NCBI RefSeq assembly: GCF_000026945.1
Contig: NC_012861.1
Span: 682,001 to 746,000, forward strand
Source of the DNA: Candida dubliniensis CD36
Lineage: Eukaryota > Ascomycota > Pichiomycetes > Serinales > Debaryomycetaceae
Length of the DNA: 64,000 bases
Reading direction: 5' to 3'
Position numbers and translations under genes: made by a program. The notes below the pieces were generated by a model. That model ran no database searches. It saw nothing but the letters and a program-made list of their open reading frames with translations, and was not told the DNA's origin. Positions within the stretch are counted from its first letter, which is position 1. Each line of letters starts with the position of its first letter. Below are positions 1 to 11,400 of this stretch, piece by piece.

Positions 1-198
1 TTTTTTTTCTCCTTCTATTTCTCTCCCGGTACTTCAAATTGTGGATCAATGGAAGTAATTGACAGAGAGAAAAATAATATAAATGTTCAACAGTTGTACC
101 TTGGAAAAAAAAAAATTGAACCACAGTTCCTTTTTTCTTTCTTTCTTTTTGCTCTAATTATCCATTGATTCTTCAATTATAGTACATAATATCACACA
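1..198 (+). promoter_or_regulatory. GPM1 upstream region (partial)
   Basis: Truncated by the left window edge. It is T- and pyrimidine-rich with an A10 run near 106-115 and a C/T tract just before the gene, as is usual upstream of highly expressed yeast genes. The A-rich context just before the ATG (cacaca) is a good yeast start context. I see no distinct activator site in the part present. Confidence 0.5.
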
Positions 199-945
199 AT
201 GCCAAAGTTAGTTTTAGTTAGACACGGTCAATCCGAATGGAATGAAAAGAACTTGTTCACCGGTTGGGTAGACGTCAGATTATCAGAAACTGGTCAAAAA
301 GAAGCTAAAAGAGCTGGTGAATTATTGAAAGAAGCTGGTATCAAAGTTGATGTTTTGCACACCTCCAAATTATCCAGAGCCATCCAAACTGCCAACATTG
401 CCTTGGATGCTGCTGACCAATTGTACGTTCCAGTCAAGAGATCCTGGAGATTGAATGAAAGACACTACGGTGCTTTACAAGGTAAAGACAAGGCTCAAAC
501 TTTGGAAACTTACGGTCAAGAAAAATTCCAAATCTGGAGAAGATCATTTGATGTTCCACCACCAACAATTGATCCAAAGGATCAATACTCCCAAGTCGGT
601 GACAGAAGATACGCTGACATTGACCCAGCTGTTGTTCCATTGACTGAATCATTGGCTTTAGTCATTGACAGATTATTGCCATACTGGCAAGACGAAATTG
701 CCGGTGACTTGTTGGCCGGTAAAGTTGTCTTAATTGCCGCTCACGGTAACTCCTTGAGAGGTTTAGTTAAACACTTGGACAACATCTCAGATGAGGATAT
801 TGCTGGTTTGAACATCCCAACTGGTATTCCATTGGTTTACGAGTTAGACGAAAACTTGAAACCAACCAAACCATCTTACTACTTGGACCCAGAAGCTGCT
901 GCTGCCGGTGCTGCTGCTGTTGCTGCTCAAGGTCAAAAGAAATAA
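199..945 (+). CDS. GPM1: 2,3-bisphosphoglycerate-dependent phosphoglycerate mutase
   Basis: Cytosolic glycolytic and gluconeogenic enzyme interconverting 3- and 2-phosphoglycerate through a phosphohistidine. The 248-residue length is normal for the yeast enzyme. The phosphohistidine motif VRHGQSEWN puts the catalytic histidine at residue 9, and the second active-site histidine is at 182 in AAHGNSLRG. The LFTGW and ERHYG motifs are intact. The C-terminus is an Ala-rich tail ending in QGQKK, the mobile tail typical of the family. Codon use is extremely biased: leucines are all TTG or TTA and I find no in-frame CTG, which fits very high expression in a CTG-clade yeast. In Candida the protein is also reported on the cell surface; that is family knowledge, not visible here. 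Confidence 0.97.
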   Translation: MPKLVLVRHGQSEWNEKNLFTGWVDVRLSETGQKEAKRAGELLKEAGIKVDVLHTSKLSRAIQTANIALDAADQLYVPVKRSWRLNERHYGALQGKDKAQTLETYGQEKFQIWRRSFDVPPPTIDPKDQYSQVGDRRYADIDPAVVPLTESLALVIDRLLPYWQDEIAGDLLAGKVVLIAAHGNSLRGLVKHLDNISDEDIAGLNIPTGIPLVYELDENLKPTKPSYYLDPEAAAAGAAAVAAQGQKK

Positions 946-1405
946 GCTTGGCCTGAACTGAGGGATTCATAACATAGAATTATGTACTTTTAATAAACCT
1001 ATATGTTTTTTTTTTGAGTTGTGTTTTGTTAAAACTGGAGATGAATTTGCAATGTAGACAGAGTTTGTTACTTAGATGAATAAAAGTTCAGTAATATCGG
1101 TGCAACACTAAAAGTAATGGGAAAAGCTGTGTGGAAGCTAACGAGAAAATGTAGGAAGCAAAAAAAATAAATGGACTGAGGTAGGAAGAAGAAGAGGACA
1201 AGGGAGAGAAAAGGCAAAAAAAGAAAAAAATATACTAGAATCATCGATAATTATAACACCCCCCCTTGAAGTAATTTATTAATTAGACGACCATTGCTAA
1301 CCACAGAAGTGATATTGATTGATCAATTGCCAGATAAAACAATTTTAGCCATATTTGAATATATATTGAGTTCCCAATTGATTACATATAAACAGTCAAT
1401 TAACA
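946..1405. other. Intergenic region GPM1-NSP1
   Basis: 460 bp holding the GPM1 3' UTR and the NSP1 promoter. There is a T9 run near 1006-1014, A-rich and purine-rich blocks at 1150-1235, and a C7 run at 1259-1265 that ends in CCCCTT, so it contains one stress-response-element-like CCCCT. No ORF or RNA gene is evident. Confidence 0.6.
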
Positions 1406-3670
1406 ATGTTTGGAGGCCAACAGAATAATAGTGGCTCCAATGCCTTTAGTGGGTTTTCAACAAACAACAATAAGAACAACAATTCTAACAGCCAACAGAG
1501 TAGTGCAATTTCACTTGGAGCATCGAAGCCAACCGAATCAAATGCATTTGGAGCTCTAGGAAATACTTCTAAACCACTTTTTGGTGCAGGAGCACAACAG
1601 CAATCATCATCAACTCCAGCATTTGGGACTGCTAAACCCAGCTCTCCGTTTGGAAACGCTAGTACAAATCAACCCAACGCATTTGGATCTGCATTTGGTG
1701 CTGCTCCTAAAACAGGGGGGTTATTTGGATCCAACACGGCTAGCTCAACAGCTCAACCTAGCTCAATTTTTGGACAAAAGAAAGACGACGCTACGTCCGG
1801 TTCCACGGCAACAAGCAGTACTGGAGTATTTGGAGCTAAACCCACAACCACCAATTTGTCTACCGGCTCTGCTTTTGGTGCTCCTACATCAAGTGCCACC
1901 AATGAAAAGACAGAAGAGCCCAAATCAACAGGCGCTTTCGCATCCAGAGCAACAGATGGTACAGCAAGTACAGGCACAACAGGGGCATCTTTTGGTGCTC
2001 AAAATCAAGCAGCTAATACAAGTAGTGGCGGGGGCTTATTTGGGGCCAAGAAAGATCAATCACCTGCCCCAACAGGAGGATTATTCGGCTCTACAACAGT
2101 AAACCTGGATGCTAAGTCAGCAGATAACGCCGCAATAAGTAATGAACTGAATACTACAACTAATATGTTTGGTTCTAGTAGTACTACAACTGACAATAAA
2201 TTCGGTGGTGGGACTTCTTTTAGTACTACCAAGAATCCAATCTTTGGTAATAATAAGGAGGACAACAAACCTCCTGCAGTTACATTTGGATCAAAACCAG
2301 AAAATAATGATACTCTGAAAGCATCTCTTTTTGGAGCTAACAATGTTGCAAGCAAGCCTGCTAGCAGTGGATTCTTATTTGGTGCCAAAAAAGACGACGA
2401 CAAAGATAAACCTGCTAGTAGCGGATTCTCATTTGGTGCCAAAAAAGACGACGACAAAGATAAACCTGCTAGTAGCGGATTCTCATTTGGTGCCAAAAAA
2501 GACGACGACAAAGATAAACCTGCTAGTAGTGGATTCTCATTTGGTGCCAAAAAAGACGACGACAAAGATAAACCTGCTAGTAGTGGATTCTCATTTGGTG
2601 CCAAAAAAGACGACGACAAAGATAAACCTGCTAGTAGTGGATTCTCATTTGGTGCCAAAAAAGACGACGACAAAGATAAACCTGCTAGTAGTGGATTCTC
2701 ATTTGGTGCCAAAAAAGACGACGACAAAGATAAACCTACCACAAGCGGATTTTCTTTTGGCAAAAAAACTGAAGAAAAGAAAGAAGATAAGAGTATTTCT
2801 GAAAATGCTGCACCTACCTCAGCAACTTCAACGGCAACCACTACCACCGCTACAGCTCAACCAAATTTGAAACCAACAAAGATTGAACCAATTCCTGTTT
2901 CAATTGATAACAAAACACTTGACGATTTAATTGTCAAATGGTCTAAGCAGTTAACCACCACTACAAGGATTTTTGATTCTTACACTAATAAGGTCAAGGA
3001 ATGGGATCAAAAATTGGTAGAAAGTGGAGATGATATCACGAAACTTAACCAAGAATCATTAGAAGCAGAGACATTGCAAACCAAGATAAATCAGCAATTA
3101 CTTTTCGTTGAGAACCAGCAAGATGAATTAGAGAAGATATTAGATAATTACGAGCAACAAGCTGATATTTTGTTGAACAACATGGAATTGAATAATAATG
3201 CCGTTGCCAATGCCTCATCGTTGATTCATGCTGTTGAAGGAAGCAATAAAGATACAACCACTAAAGATGCTAGTGCTGGTGTTTCCTCTTCAAACGCAGC
3301 AATCTCTGGCGGGTCATCATCATCTTTAAGTATCACTGATAAATTACGTGAAAATGCGTATCACAATGCCGAGTTGTTAGATGAAAGATTGGATAACTTA
3401 GGAGCCAATTTGGGAACTTTGATCAATGAAATTAATTCAGTTAGTGATGTTTTCAATAAGAATTTGATCAATGAGTTAGCTAACAAAAACGAAGCAAGAG
3501 ATTCGACCAGTAAGAAAGACGACACAAAATCAGATGAGAATAACCCAATTGAAGAAATTGTGAGATTGTTAAATTTACACTTGGAAAACTTGAAATACAT
3601 TGAAAAAGCAGAAGAAGAGTTGAAAAGTAAGTTGGAAAAATTGAACAAAACCAAGAAAATAAGTCACTAA
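1406..3670 (+). CDS. NSP1: FG-repeat nucleoporin Nsp1
   Basis: Essential central-channel nucleoporin. The protein is 754 residues. Residues 1 to about 470 are a disordered Asn/Ser/Thr-rich FG domain with many FG, FGA, GLFG-like and FSFG units. Residues about 315-445 form a near-perfect array of an 18-residue FSFG unit with the spacer KKDDDKDKPASSG. Residues about 490-754 are the conserved heptad-rich NSP1_C coiled-coil region (TLDDLIVKWSKQL onward), which in the family assembles with Nup57/Nup49 and with Nup82. FSFG units separated by charged, K/D-rich spacers are the hallmark of Nsp1 rather than of the GLFG nucleoporins. The ATG lies in an A-rich context (taacaATG). Repeat copy number is likely to vary between strains. 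Confidence 0.93.
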   Translation: MFGGQQNNSGSNAFSGFSTNNNKNNNSNSQQSSAISLGASKPTESNAFGALGNTSKPLFGAGAQQQSSSTPAFGTAKPSSPFGNASTNQPNAFGSAFGAAPKTGGLFGSNTASSTAQPSSIFGQKKDDATSGSTATSSTGVFGAKPTTTNLSTGSAFGAPTSSATNEKTEEPKSTGAFASRATDGTASTGTTGASFGAQNQAANTSSGGGLFGAKKDQSPAPTGGLFGSTTVNLDAKSADNAAISNELNTTTNMFGSSSTTTDNKFGGGTSFSTTKNPIFGNNKEDNKPPAVTFGSKPENNDTLKASLFGANNVASKPASSGFLFGAKKDDDKDKPASSGFSFGAKKDDDKDKPASSGFSFGAKKDDDKDKPASSGFSFGAKKDDDKDKPASSGFSFGAKKDDDKDKPASSGFSFGAKKDDDKDKPASSGFSFGAKKDDDKDKPTTSGFSFGKKTEEKKEDKSISENAAPTSATSTATTTTATAQPNLKPTKIEPIPVSIDNKTLDDLIVKWSKQLTTTTRIFDSYTNKVKEWDQKLVESGDDITKLNQESLEAETLQTKINQQLLFVENQQDELEKILDNYEQQADILLNNMELNNNAVANASSLIHAVEGSNKDTTTKDASAGVSSSNAAISGGSSSSLSITDKLRENAYHNAELLDERLDNLGANLGTLINEINSVSDVFNKNLINELANKNEARDSTSKKDDTKSDENNPIEEIVRLLNLHLENLKYIEKAEEELKSKLEKLNKTKKISH
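2354..2731 (+). repeat. 54-bp tandem array inside NSP1 (7 copies)
   Basis: Seven in-frame 54-bp units, each encoding KPASSGFxFGAKKDDDKD. The ggtgcc landmark recurs exactly every 54 bp at 2381, 2435, 2489, 2543, 2597, 2651 and 2705. The first unit has FLFG, the others FSFG. Units 2 and 3 carry AGC at the second serine while later units carry AGT, so the later copies look like the most recent duplications. A degenerate eighth unit (KPTTSGFSFGKK) follows. Confidence 0.95.
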
Positions 3671-4063
3671 CCTATTTGTTTTGCATTTGGTTATTAAAAG
3701 AGCCTCAATCGTTTTTGTATTTTAGTGTATAGTTGAATGATATTTTAGCAAATTAATTGCTCTGATTACATTTTTTTGTCACATGCCTAGCATGTTAGTA
3801 TGATTGTCCTGTTTTTTTTTTTTTTTTGTTGGTCTGTTCAGTGAAAAAAGATCAACCTGCAATTATCAAATAGTGGAGAACATTTTGGCTTTAGTGACTA
3901 AGAAGAACCGAAACCCTAATTTAACTACCAAAACCTGATATTAAAATATATTTCCTTCTTTTTTTATTTTTTTTTTTTGAAAATTATAAATATCAAACAA
4001 CATATTAACTATAGTTTTCGGTCTGTTGACTCAATCCAAAGAATTCACAATATCTAATTAGAA
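3671..4063. other. Intergenic region NSP1 to PQ-loop gene
   Basis: 393 bp. It contains a long T run near 3812-3828, a T-rich block at 3957-3980 and, at 3911-3919, AAACCCTAA, which matches the Tbf1/telomere-like motif that activates many genes in Candida. The only assignable role is NSP1 3' end plus the promoter of the next gene. Confidence 0.5.
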
Positions 4064-4912
4064 ATGGCTTCTCCAATTATCATGTTGATCAAGTTGTTGC
4101 TTGACCCTGATGTATCCAAAAAAGTAATCTTACAAATGGCATGGTCCCAAGTTAAAGCAATTGGAATAGGTAAAGTGGTTGCCGCTTTATTGAGTGCCTT
4201 AACAGTTGGTGTGTCTTCCTTCATTCGTGTACCACAAATCAGAAAATTATTAATTAATTCAGAACAAGACAGAATTGCCGTTGCCAAAGGATTATCATTG
4301 ACAAGCTTATCGTTGGATACATTAAACTCCTTAATTCATGTGACTTTCAACTCGCAAAATAGAATCCCGTTTATTCAGTATGGTGAGAGCTTATTATTAG
4401 GCATTCAAAATGCCATTATTATATTATTGATTAAATTCTACCGTGGACAAGAAACTCAAGGCGTTGGCAAATGGCAGGGATTAAGTTGTGAGGATAAATT
4501 TGCAACTATAAGAGGAGCAATTACTAAGCCTTTGGTTATCATGGTTGCGTCTGCCATCTTTTTCAATAAATTGGCCCCTTCAAGCTTGATCTCAATGTTG
4601 GAAATTTTAAATATTCCCATCAGTATAGTTGCTAAGTTTCCCCAAATTAAGACCAACTACGAATTGAAGACTGCCAAACATTTGAGTGACACTGTCTTGA
4701 GAGCTAACGTTGTTGGCTCATTAATCAGGGTGTACACCTCATTTACCGACTATTCTACAAAAAAACAAAGACACAAAAACACGGTGGATGAAACTATCTT
4801 GTTAGCGGGCTATTCTACTTCTTTGATATTAAATTCTATTTTATTGGGTCAATCTATAGTGTACGATAAAATGGGAGAAAAGAAAGTAGAGGATGAAAAG
4901 AAGAACGAGTAG
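4064..4912 (+). CDS. MPDU1-like PQ-loop membrane protein
   Basis: A 282-residue polytopic membrane protein. Two PQ-loop repeats are visible: VPQIRKL (P57-Q58), followed by GLSLTSLSLDTLNS, and FPQIKTN (P193-Q194), followed by TVLRANVVGSLIRVYT. This arrangement, with six to seven hydrophobic segments, matches the MPDU1 (mannose-P-dolichol utilisation defect 1) family, which in animals is needed for use of dolichol-phosphate sugars in the ER. The last four residues, KKNE, form a KKxx ER-retrieval signal, which supports an ER location. The family name is an inference from the PQ-loop spacing; other PQ-loop families (Cys or cationic amino acid transporters, SWEET-like) are less likely. I do not recall a clear S. 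cerevisiae counterpart. Confidence 0.72.
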   Translation: MASPIIMLIKLLLDPDVSKKVILQMAWSQVKAIGIGKVVAALLSALTVGVSSFIRVPQIRKLLINSEQDRIAVAKGLSLTSLSLDTLNSLIHVTFNSQNRIPFIQYGESLLLGIQNAIIILLIKFYRGQETQGVGKWQGLSCEDKFATIRGAITKPLVIMVASAIFFNKLAPSSLISMLEILNIPISIVAKFPQIKTNYELKTAKHLSDTVLRANVVGSLIRVYTSFTDYSTKKQRHKNTVDETILLAGYSTSLILNSILLGQSIVYDKMGEKKVEDEKKNE

Positions 4913-6452
<1,540 letters not shown>

Positions 6453-6634
6453 AAGGGTCTTTGCCATTTTGCAAAAAAAAAAAAAAATATGTGTAAGATC
6501 AATATGAATGGTGAACTAACTAACTATCAGGCAAACTTCTTGTCTGTCAATATTGTTATATATATTTTACGTGTACGTAAATGCAAAAATTTATAATTAA
6601 ACGTATTATGACAAATAAAGCTTTGTGTTGTTAG

Positions 6635-7276
6635 TTATATGGCAATCGGTTCATGTGATGTCTTATTTTGTGGTTCATATTCCCCAATTTCAGTATTTGG
6701 AGCATCTGGCATAGGTTTGGTGTCCGGTATTTTAGGTAATTCGTTTCCTTCTTCTTTGGCCTGGTTATTTTTACCATGTATTTCTTTTTGCAAATTTTCA
6801 AACTCTTGATCCACTTCCTCTTCCTCTGACCTATTCAATTGATTGGCACCTCCTAATAGCTCACTAACTTCATCCACCTTCAATTTCTCATCCTCCAATT
6901 GATCAATTAACGCGTCAATCTTCTCAACTTGCATCTCATTATTTAATTTCTGTAATACCCTGTTACCTTGTTGTAAACCATACACAACATCTTTTTCAAT
7001 CAACTTATACTCAATTGTTCCAATCAACTTTTCTAAGTTGTTTAGTTGATCAAAAGTGGTGTTAATTACAGATTCTTGTTGCTTTTTAGATCGCAAATAA
7101 AATTTAGCCTTCTGAGGTTGTTTATTGAGTACAGCTTTCTTTGCCAAGTCTGTTTGCTTTTCAATGATTGTGTTTAATCGTTTCTGGTACTGTTTTAGCT
7201 TGTCTCTTTGTTGCTTCAACTGAAATATTGCCTTATCTTGTGCAGTTATTTTAGGAGTAGATGGTTGCTGGCCCAT
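6635..7276 (-). CDS. VPS20: ESCRT-III subunit Vps20 (CHMP6)
   Basis: Nucleates ESCRT-III assembly on endosomes for sorting into multivesicular bodies; in Candida ESCRT also serves Rim101 signalling. The 213-residue protein begins MGQQPS, an N-myristoylation signal (Gly2, Ser at position 6) characteristic of Vps20. Residues about 12-150 are the basic, helical SNF7 core with long Lys/Gln-rich coiled coils. After it come an acidic stretch (SEEEEVDQEFENL, a likely MIM-like autoinhibitory helix) and a Pro-rich tail. Colinear with S. cerevisiae Vps20 as I recall it (221 residues), including DKAI and LINLEK-like blocks. Confidence 0.88.
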   Translation of the reverse strand: MGQQPSTPKITAQDKAIFQLKQQRDKLKQYQKRLNTIIEKQTDLAKKAVLNKQPQKAKFYLRSKKQQESVINTTFDQLNNLEKLIGTIEYKLIEKDVVYGLQQGNRVLQKLNNEMQVEKIDALIDQLEDEKLKVDEVSELLGGANQLNRSEEEEVDQEFENLQKEIHGKNNQAKEEGNELPKIPDTKPMPDAPNTEIGEYEPQNKTSHEPIAI

Positions 7277-8408
7277 TTTTTGATCGGAATGTATTGAAGT
7301 TATGTTTATAATGACTGTAGACTACGGTTCGTAACATCTTCAAGGTTTTTTTTTTTAGAACAAAAAATTACAATTGATAACCAGCATACAATGTCGTGTA
7401 TTCTTGTCACCAAATGAGGAATATACTGAAAACGCTGTTTATTTTTTGCAACTTGATCTCCATGAATATGAGCAAGTCCCACTACAATGAAATCGATCAA
7501 ATAAAACAGAGACAAGTTTGTTGTATGATTTGTAAATTAAAGTACCGAGTAATAGCCAAAGTACACAGAAGAAGAAAAGCATGTAAAGACATACTAATTT
7601 CAATTACAATGGCGAGAAATCACTTTTGCATGGATAAAACAAAGAAAAATTGACTTCAAATGATGCTGATTCTAATCATTTATATTCAAAAATCTCTTTC
7701 TAACTTAATTATCACCTTTGCATTCTTTTTGCAATTGTGCTTTAGAAGGTTGTATAGTAGTATGGTTAGTCCATCGAAAAAAAAAAAAAGCCAACCCCAG
7801 CCTTTTTGTAATTAAGCCACTAACAGCAAGTAAGGCGGGCGGCCACCAATCTCAGTTTTCTAAGGCGGGCAAGGACCACACCAATCAGATTAGCTTTTTC
7901 TTTTTCTTTTGTGCTTGATAGTTATTCACATAAATCTTGAATGAGCAAAATATGGATACCTGTAAAACCATTACCTAGTCAGTAAAAACATAATAAAACA
8001 AAACCACGAGAAAGGGTCGAAAGTATTAAAGATATTGCTCGGATGAAAATATAATTAGTAGGATTGTTTTTTTCTTTTTTGCATTTAGCAAGGGTATTGG
8101 TATCATCCACAATAAGCAGACTATTAAGAAACAAAAGAAAAACAATACTAAGGGTACATATAGCAAAATGCATGGGAAAAAAAAAAACGGGTTTTGTGTT
8201 AGAAATTACCATCGATAAATCTTCATGAGTTATCACTAGTCAGAAAGCAACCGTAAAAAATTGATTTAAAAACTTTTTTTCAAAAATACCCCAATGCTTT
8301 CTTCTTTGTTAATAAGATTTAGCTACTAGTCTACTCTTACTTATTTTGGAGCTACAGTTTTTCTCACCTTACAGACGGATCTTTTACCGAATAGATTCAT
8401 AGTAAACA
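7277..8408. promoter_or_regulatory. Divergent promoter region VPS20-CHK1
   Basis: 1132 bp between divergently transcribed genes. A GC-richer block near 7831-7888 carries two copies of taaggcgggc, each followed by a CCAAT-type box (described separately). Short open frames here (for example 7979-8236 on the minus strand) contain T-tract-encoded phenylalanines and look fortuitous. Nothing else is recognisable. Confidence 0.6.
7831..7888 (+). repeat. Two-copy direct repeat with GGCGGGC and CCAAT motifs
   Basis: taaggcgggc occurs at 7831-7840 and again at 7861-7870, exactly 30 bp apart. Each copy is followed by a short GC/AC spacer and then ccaatc (7846-7851 and 7881-7886). The shared order (GC box then CCAAT) suggests a duplicated regulatory module in the VPS20/CHK1 promoter. 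CCAAT is the Hap2/3/5 core; I cannot name a factor for the GC box. Confidence 0.55.
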
Positions 8409-11400
8409 ATGTCTATGAATTGTTTTAATTCACACGAAAATGCAAGGGACTGCGAGAAGGAAACAATTACGACGACAGAATATCATGAATCTGAACAACC
8501 AGACGTGAAAGCTATACGAAATTTCAAATTCTTCAAGATGGATGAGGCAGAAACTAAAAACAATTCAAACTTGCAAATTTCAAATTTGTCTCCCCTTGAT
8601 TCACAGTCAGAGCCCCCTTCAGTCCTAAGCTTGAATCATTCAACAATACCAGAACAATATGAACGAAGTCAAGGCACTCCCGACCCACTACACACGCCAG
8701 AAATTTCATTGAGCGATTATTTATATGACCAAACATTAAGTCCCCAAGGCTTTGATAATAGCCGTGAAAACTTTAACATCCATCAAACTATCGCCAGTTT
8801 ATTTGAAGATAATTCGTCAGTTATATCGCAAGAATCTGTTGAAGACACCAAAACAACACTATCACTGGAAACAACTGATAACCTATCGTTAAGTAATGCA
8901 TCATATTTGACTAACATTAACTTTGTACAAAATCATTTAGAATACCTTAGTCAAAATTTCCTGGGAAATCCCTCTTCCAATGGGTTGCTGCCGTCATCAT
9001 CATCATCATCACAGATAGATTTTGATGCCGCAAATTTGACACCCGAATCAATACCAGGGTACATTCTCAACAAGAAGTTTGGCCCAGTACACCAACTGAC
9101 CGACCTGGTATACAATGCCATCAAGGTTGCTCAAAACAAGACAAACGATTTCCATAGCAATGCTGTCGCTAGTCAAAAACCATTAGATTTGAATTCTAAA
9201 GTAATAGTGAGACTATCACCTAATATTTTTCATAACCTATCACTTTCGCGTTTTCTCAATGAATGGTACATATTATCTGGGAAACACAGCTCGAAGAAAC
9301 ATAGAGTATGGTCCAATGAATCTCTTACTAATGAATATGTACAGAAGAAAACAATCCCCATATTTGATAAAGAAGATGCCCGTTTCAGGCCAACTTTGCC
9401 ATTAAATATACCTGGTGTCTTGTACCCGCAAGAGATTTTAAACTTTCGTGTGAACAGCGATGATTATCCACTTAAACAGGCCTCACCGTCCACTAATCAG
9501 AAAAGGTTTGCCATGGTATACCCAGACAACGATTATAAGACCTTCAAGCAGCTCAGCATGCTCGCTGTGTATGAACAACAAACTAGACAGGGGTCATTTT
9601 CCTCCGACGAGGCACGACGAAAATCCAGCAGCGGTTTTAATGTAGGTGTCAATGCACCCACCATTGAAGCTGGGTCTTTGGATTCTTTAGGTACATTGAT
9701 GCAGAATCACCATCTAGGAACAAATTCAACCAACGGAGATCCACTTCATTCAAAACTAGCAAAGTTTGACTATGAGATCATTAAGCTGCCCATGAAATTA
9801 ATAGAAGTTTTGACGGATATAATGAGAGTTGTCGAAACAATTAGTGTTATTCACGAACTAGGATTTGTTCACAATGGGCTAACTAGCAATAATTTGTTAA
9901 AGTCAGAGAAAAACGCCAGAGATATCAAAGTCACTGGATGGGGGTTTGCTTTCAGTTTTTCTGAAAATTGTAGCCATGGTTACAGAAATAAACACTTGGC
10001 TCAAGTTCAAGATTTGATACCTTACATGGCACCTGAGGTGTTGGCCATTACAAATTCGGTTGTAGAATACCGGTCGGACTTCTACTCGTTGGGGGTAATA
10101 ATGTATGAGTTAATATTAGGTACTTTGCCATTCAAAAATAGCAATCCACAGACATTAATTAGAATGCACAATTTTGAAAAGCCAATAGCTCCCAGTATGT
10201 TGGCACCAAGTTGGATTTCAGAAAAATTGAGTAGCGTTGTTATGAAATTGTTAGAGAAGAATCCACGCAACAGGTATAGCGATTGCCACTCATTGCTCCA
10301 TGATTTGACTGAAGTTAAGAATATGTACATTAGCAAATTATTGGAATCAGGAGAAAGTGGTCAAACTGGTAACCTCAATTTAAGTGATCAGCAATACTAT
10401 TTGGCTAAAGAGATTGTACCACATCCTGAGAAAATGGGAGTCATCCCTGTGCTTGGATTGAGAGAGCATTTCATTGGAAGAGGAGATTTTTTGCAAAATG
10501 TTACTGAAACCTACAACAGCAATCAGAATGGGGTTGATTTAGTTTTTATATCTGGCGAAAGCGGGAGAGGTAAATCGTTAATACTACAAGATCTCCAAGC
10601 AGGGGCAGTTTTGAAACACAATTTTTATTACTCCTGGAAGTTTAGCTTTTTTGGAGCAGATACTCATGTCTACCGGTTTCTTGTTGAAGGTGTTCAAAAG
10701 ATAATAACTCAAATTTTAAACTCTTCAGAAGAAATTCGAAATACATGGAGAGATCTAATTTTGACACACATTCCTATAGATTTAAGCATATTGTTTTATT
10801 TGATCCCTGAATTAAAAGTACTATTGGGGAAAAAATACACTTCTATTTACCAACATAAAGTTGGAATGGGGACGCTGAGAAATACTCTCAAAGAAAACCA
10901 AACATTGAGACTCGAAATTAAATTGAGACAAATTCTAAAGGAGTTTTTCAGACTCATTGCTAAACAAGGTTTGTCGATTTTTTTGGATGATGTGCAATGG
11001 TGTTCAGAAGAATCATGGAGATTGTTATGTGACGTTTTAGATTTTGATTCATCTGGAGAGGCAAAAGAGGGTGTTAGCATTAAAGTAGTAGTGTGCTATG
11101 CCTTGAATGCGGACCATTTAGAGAATGTTGATACAGAACACAAGAAAGTTTCCTTTTGCCGATATGCCAAACAAAGTAACTTGAATTTGCATGAGTTTAA
11201 TATACCCCATATCCCACTAGAAGATGCCATCGATTTTTTGTGTGAGCCATACGTGAAACTGGACTACCGATTGAGCGGCGAACATTTGAATCTAGTTGAT
11301 AATTTAAATGACACAAATAAAAACCCCAACGACAACCTTAAAGCTATCCCCACGATAATTCAAGAGTTATATCAATCCTCAGGCGGAAATGTTTTACTAT

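Noticed and set aside
2056..2847. Long minus-strand frame (263 codons) opposite NSP1
   Set aside because: It exists because the 54-bp repeat unit is a multiple of three and its antisense lacks stops; the protein is a pure repeat shadow of NSP1.
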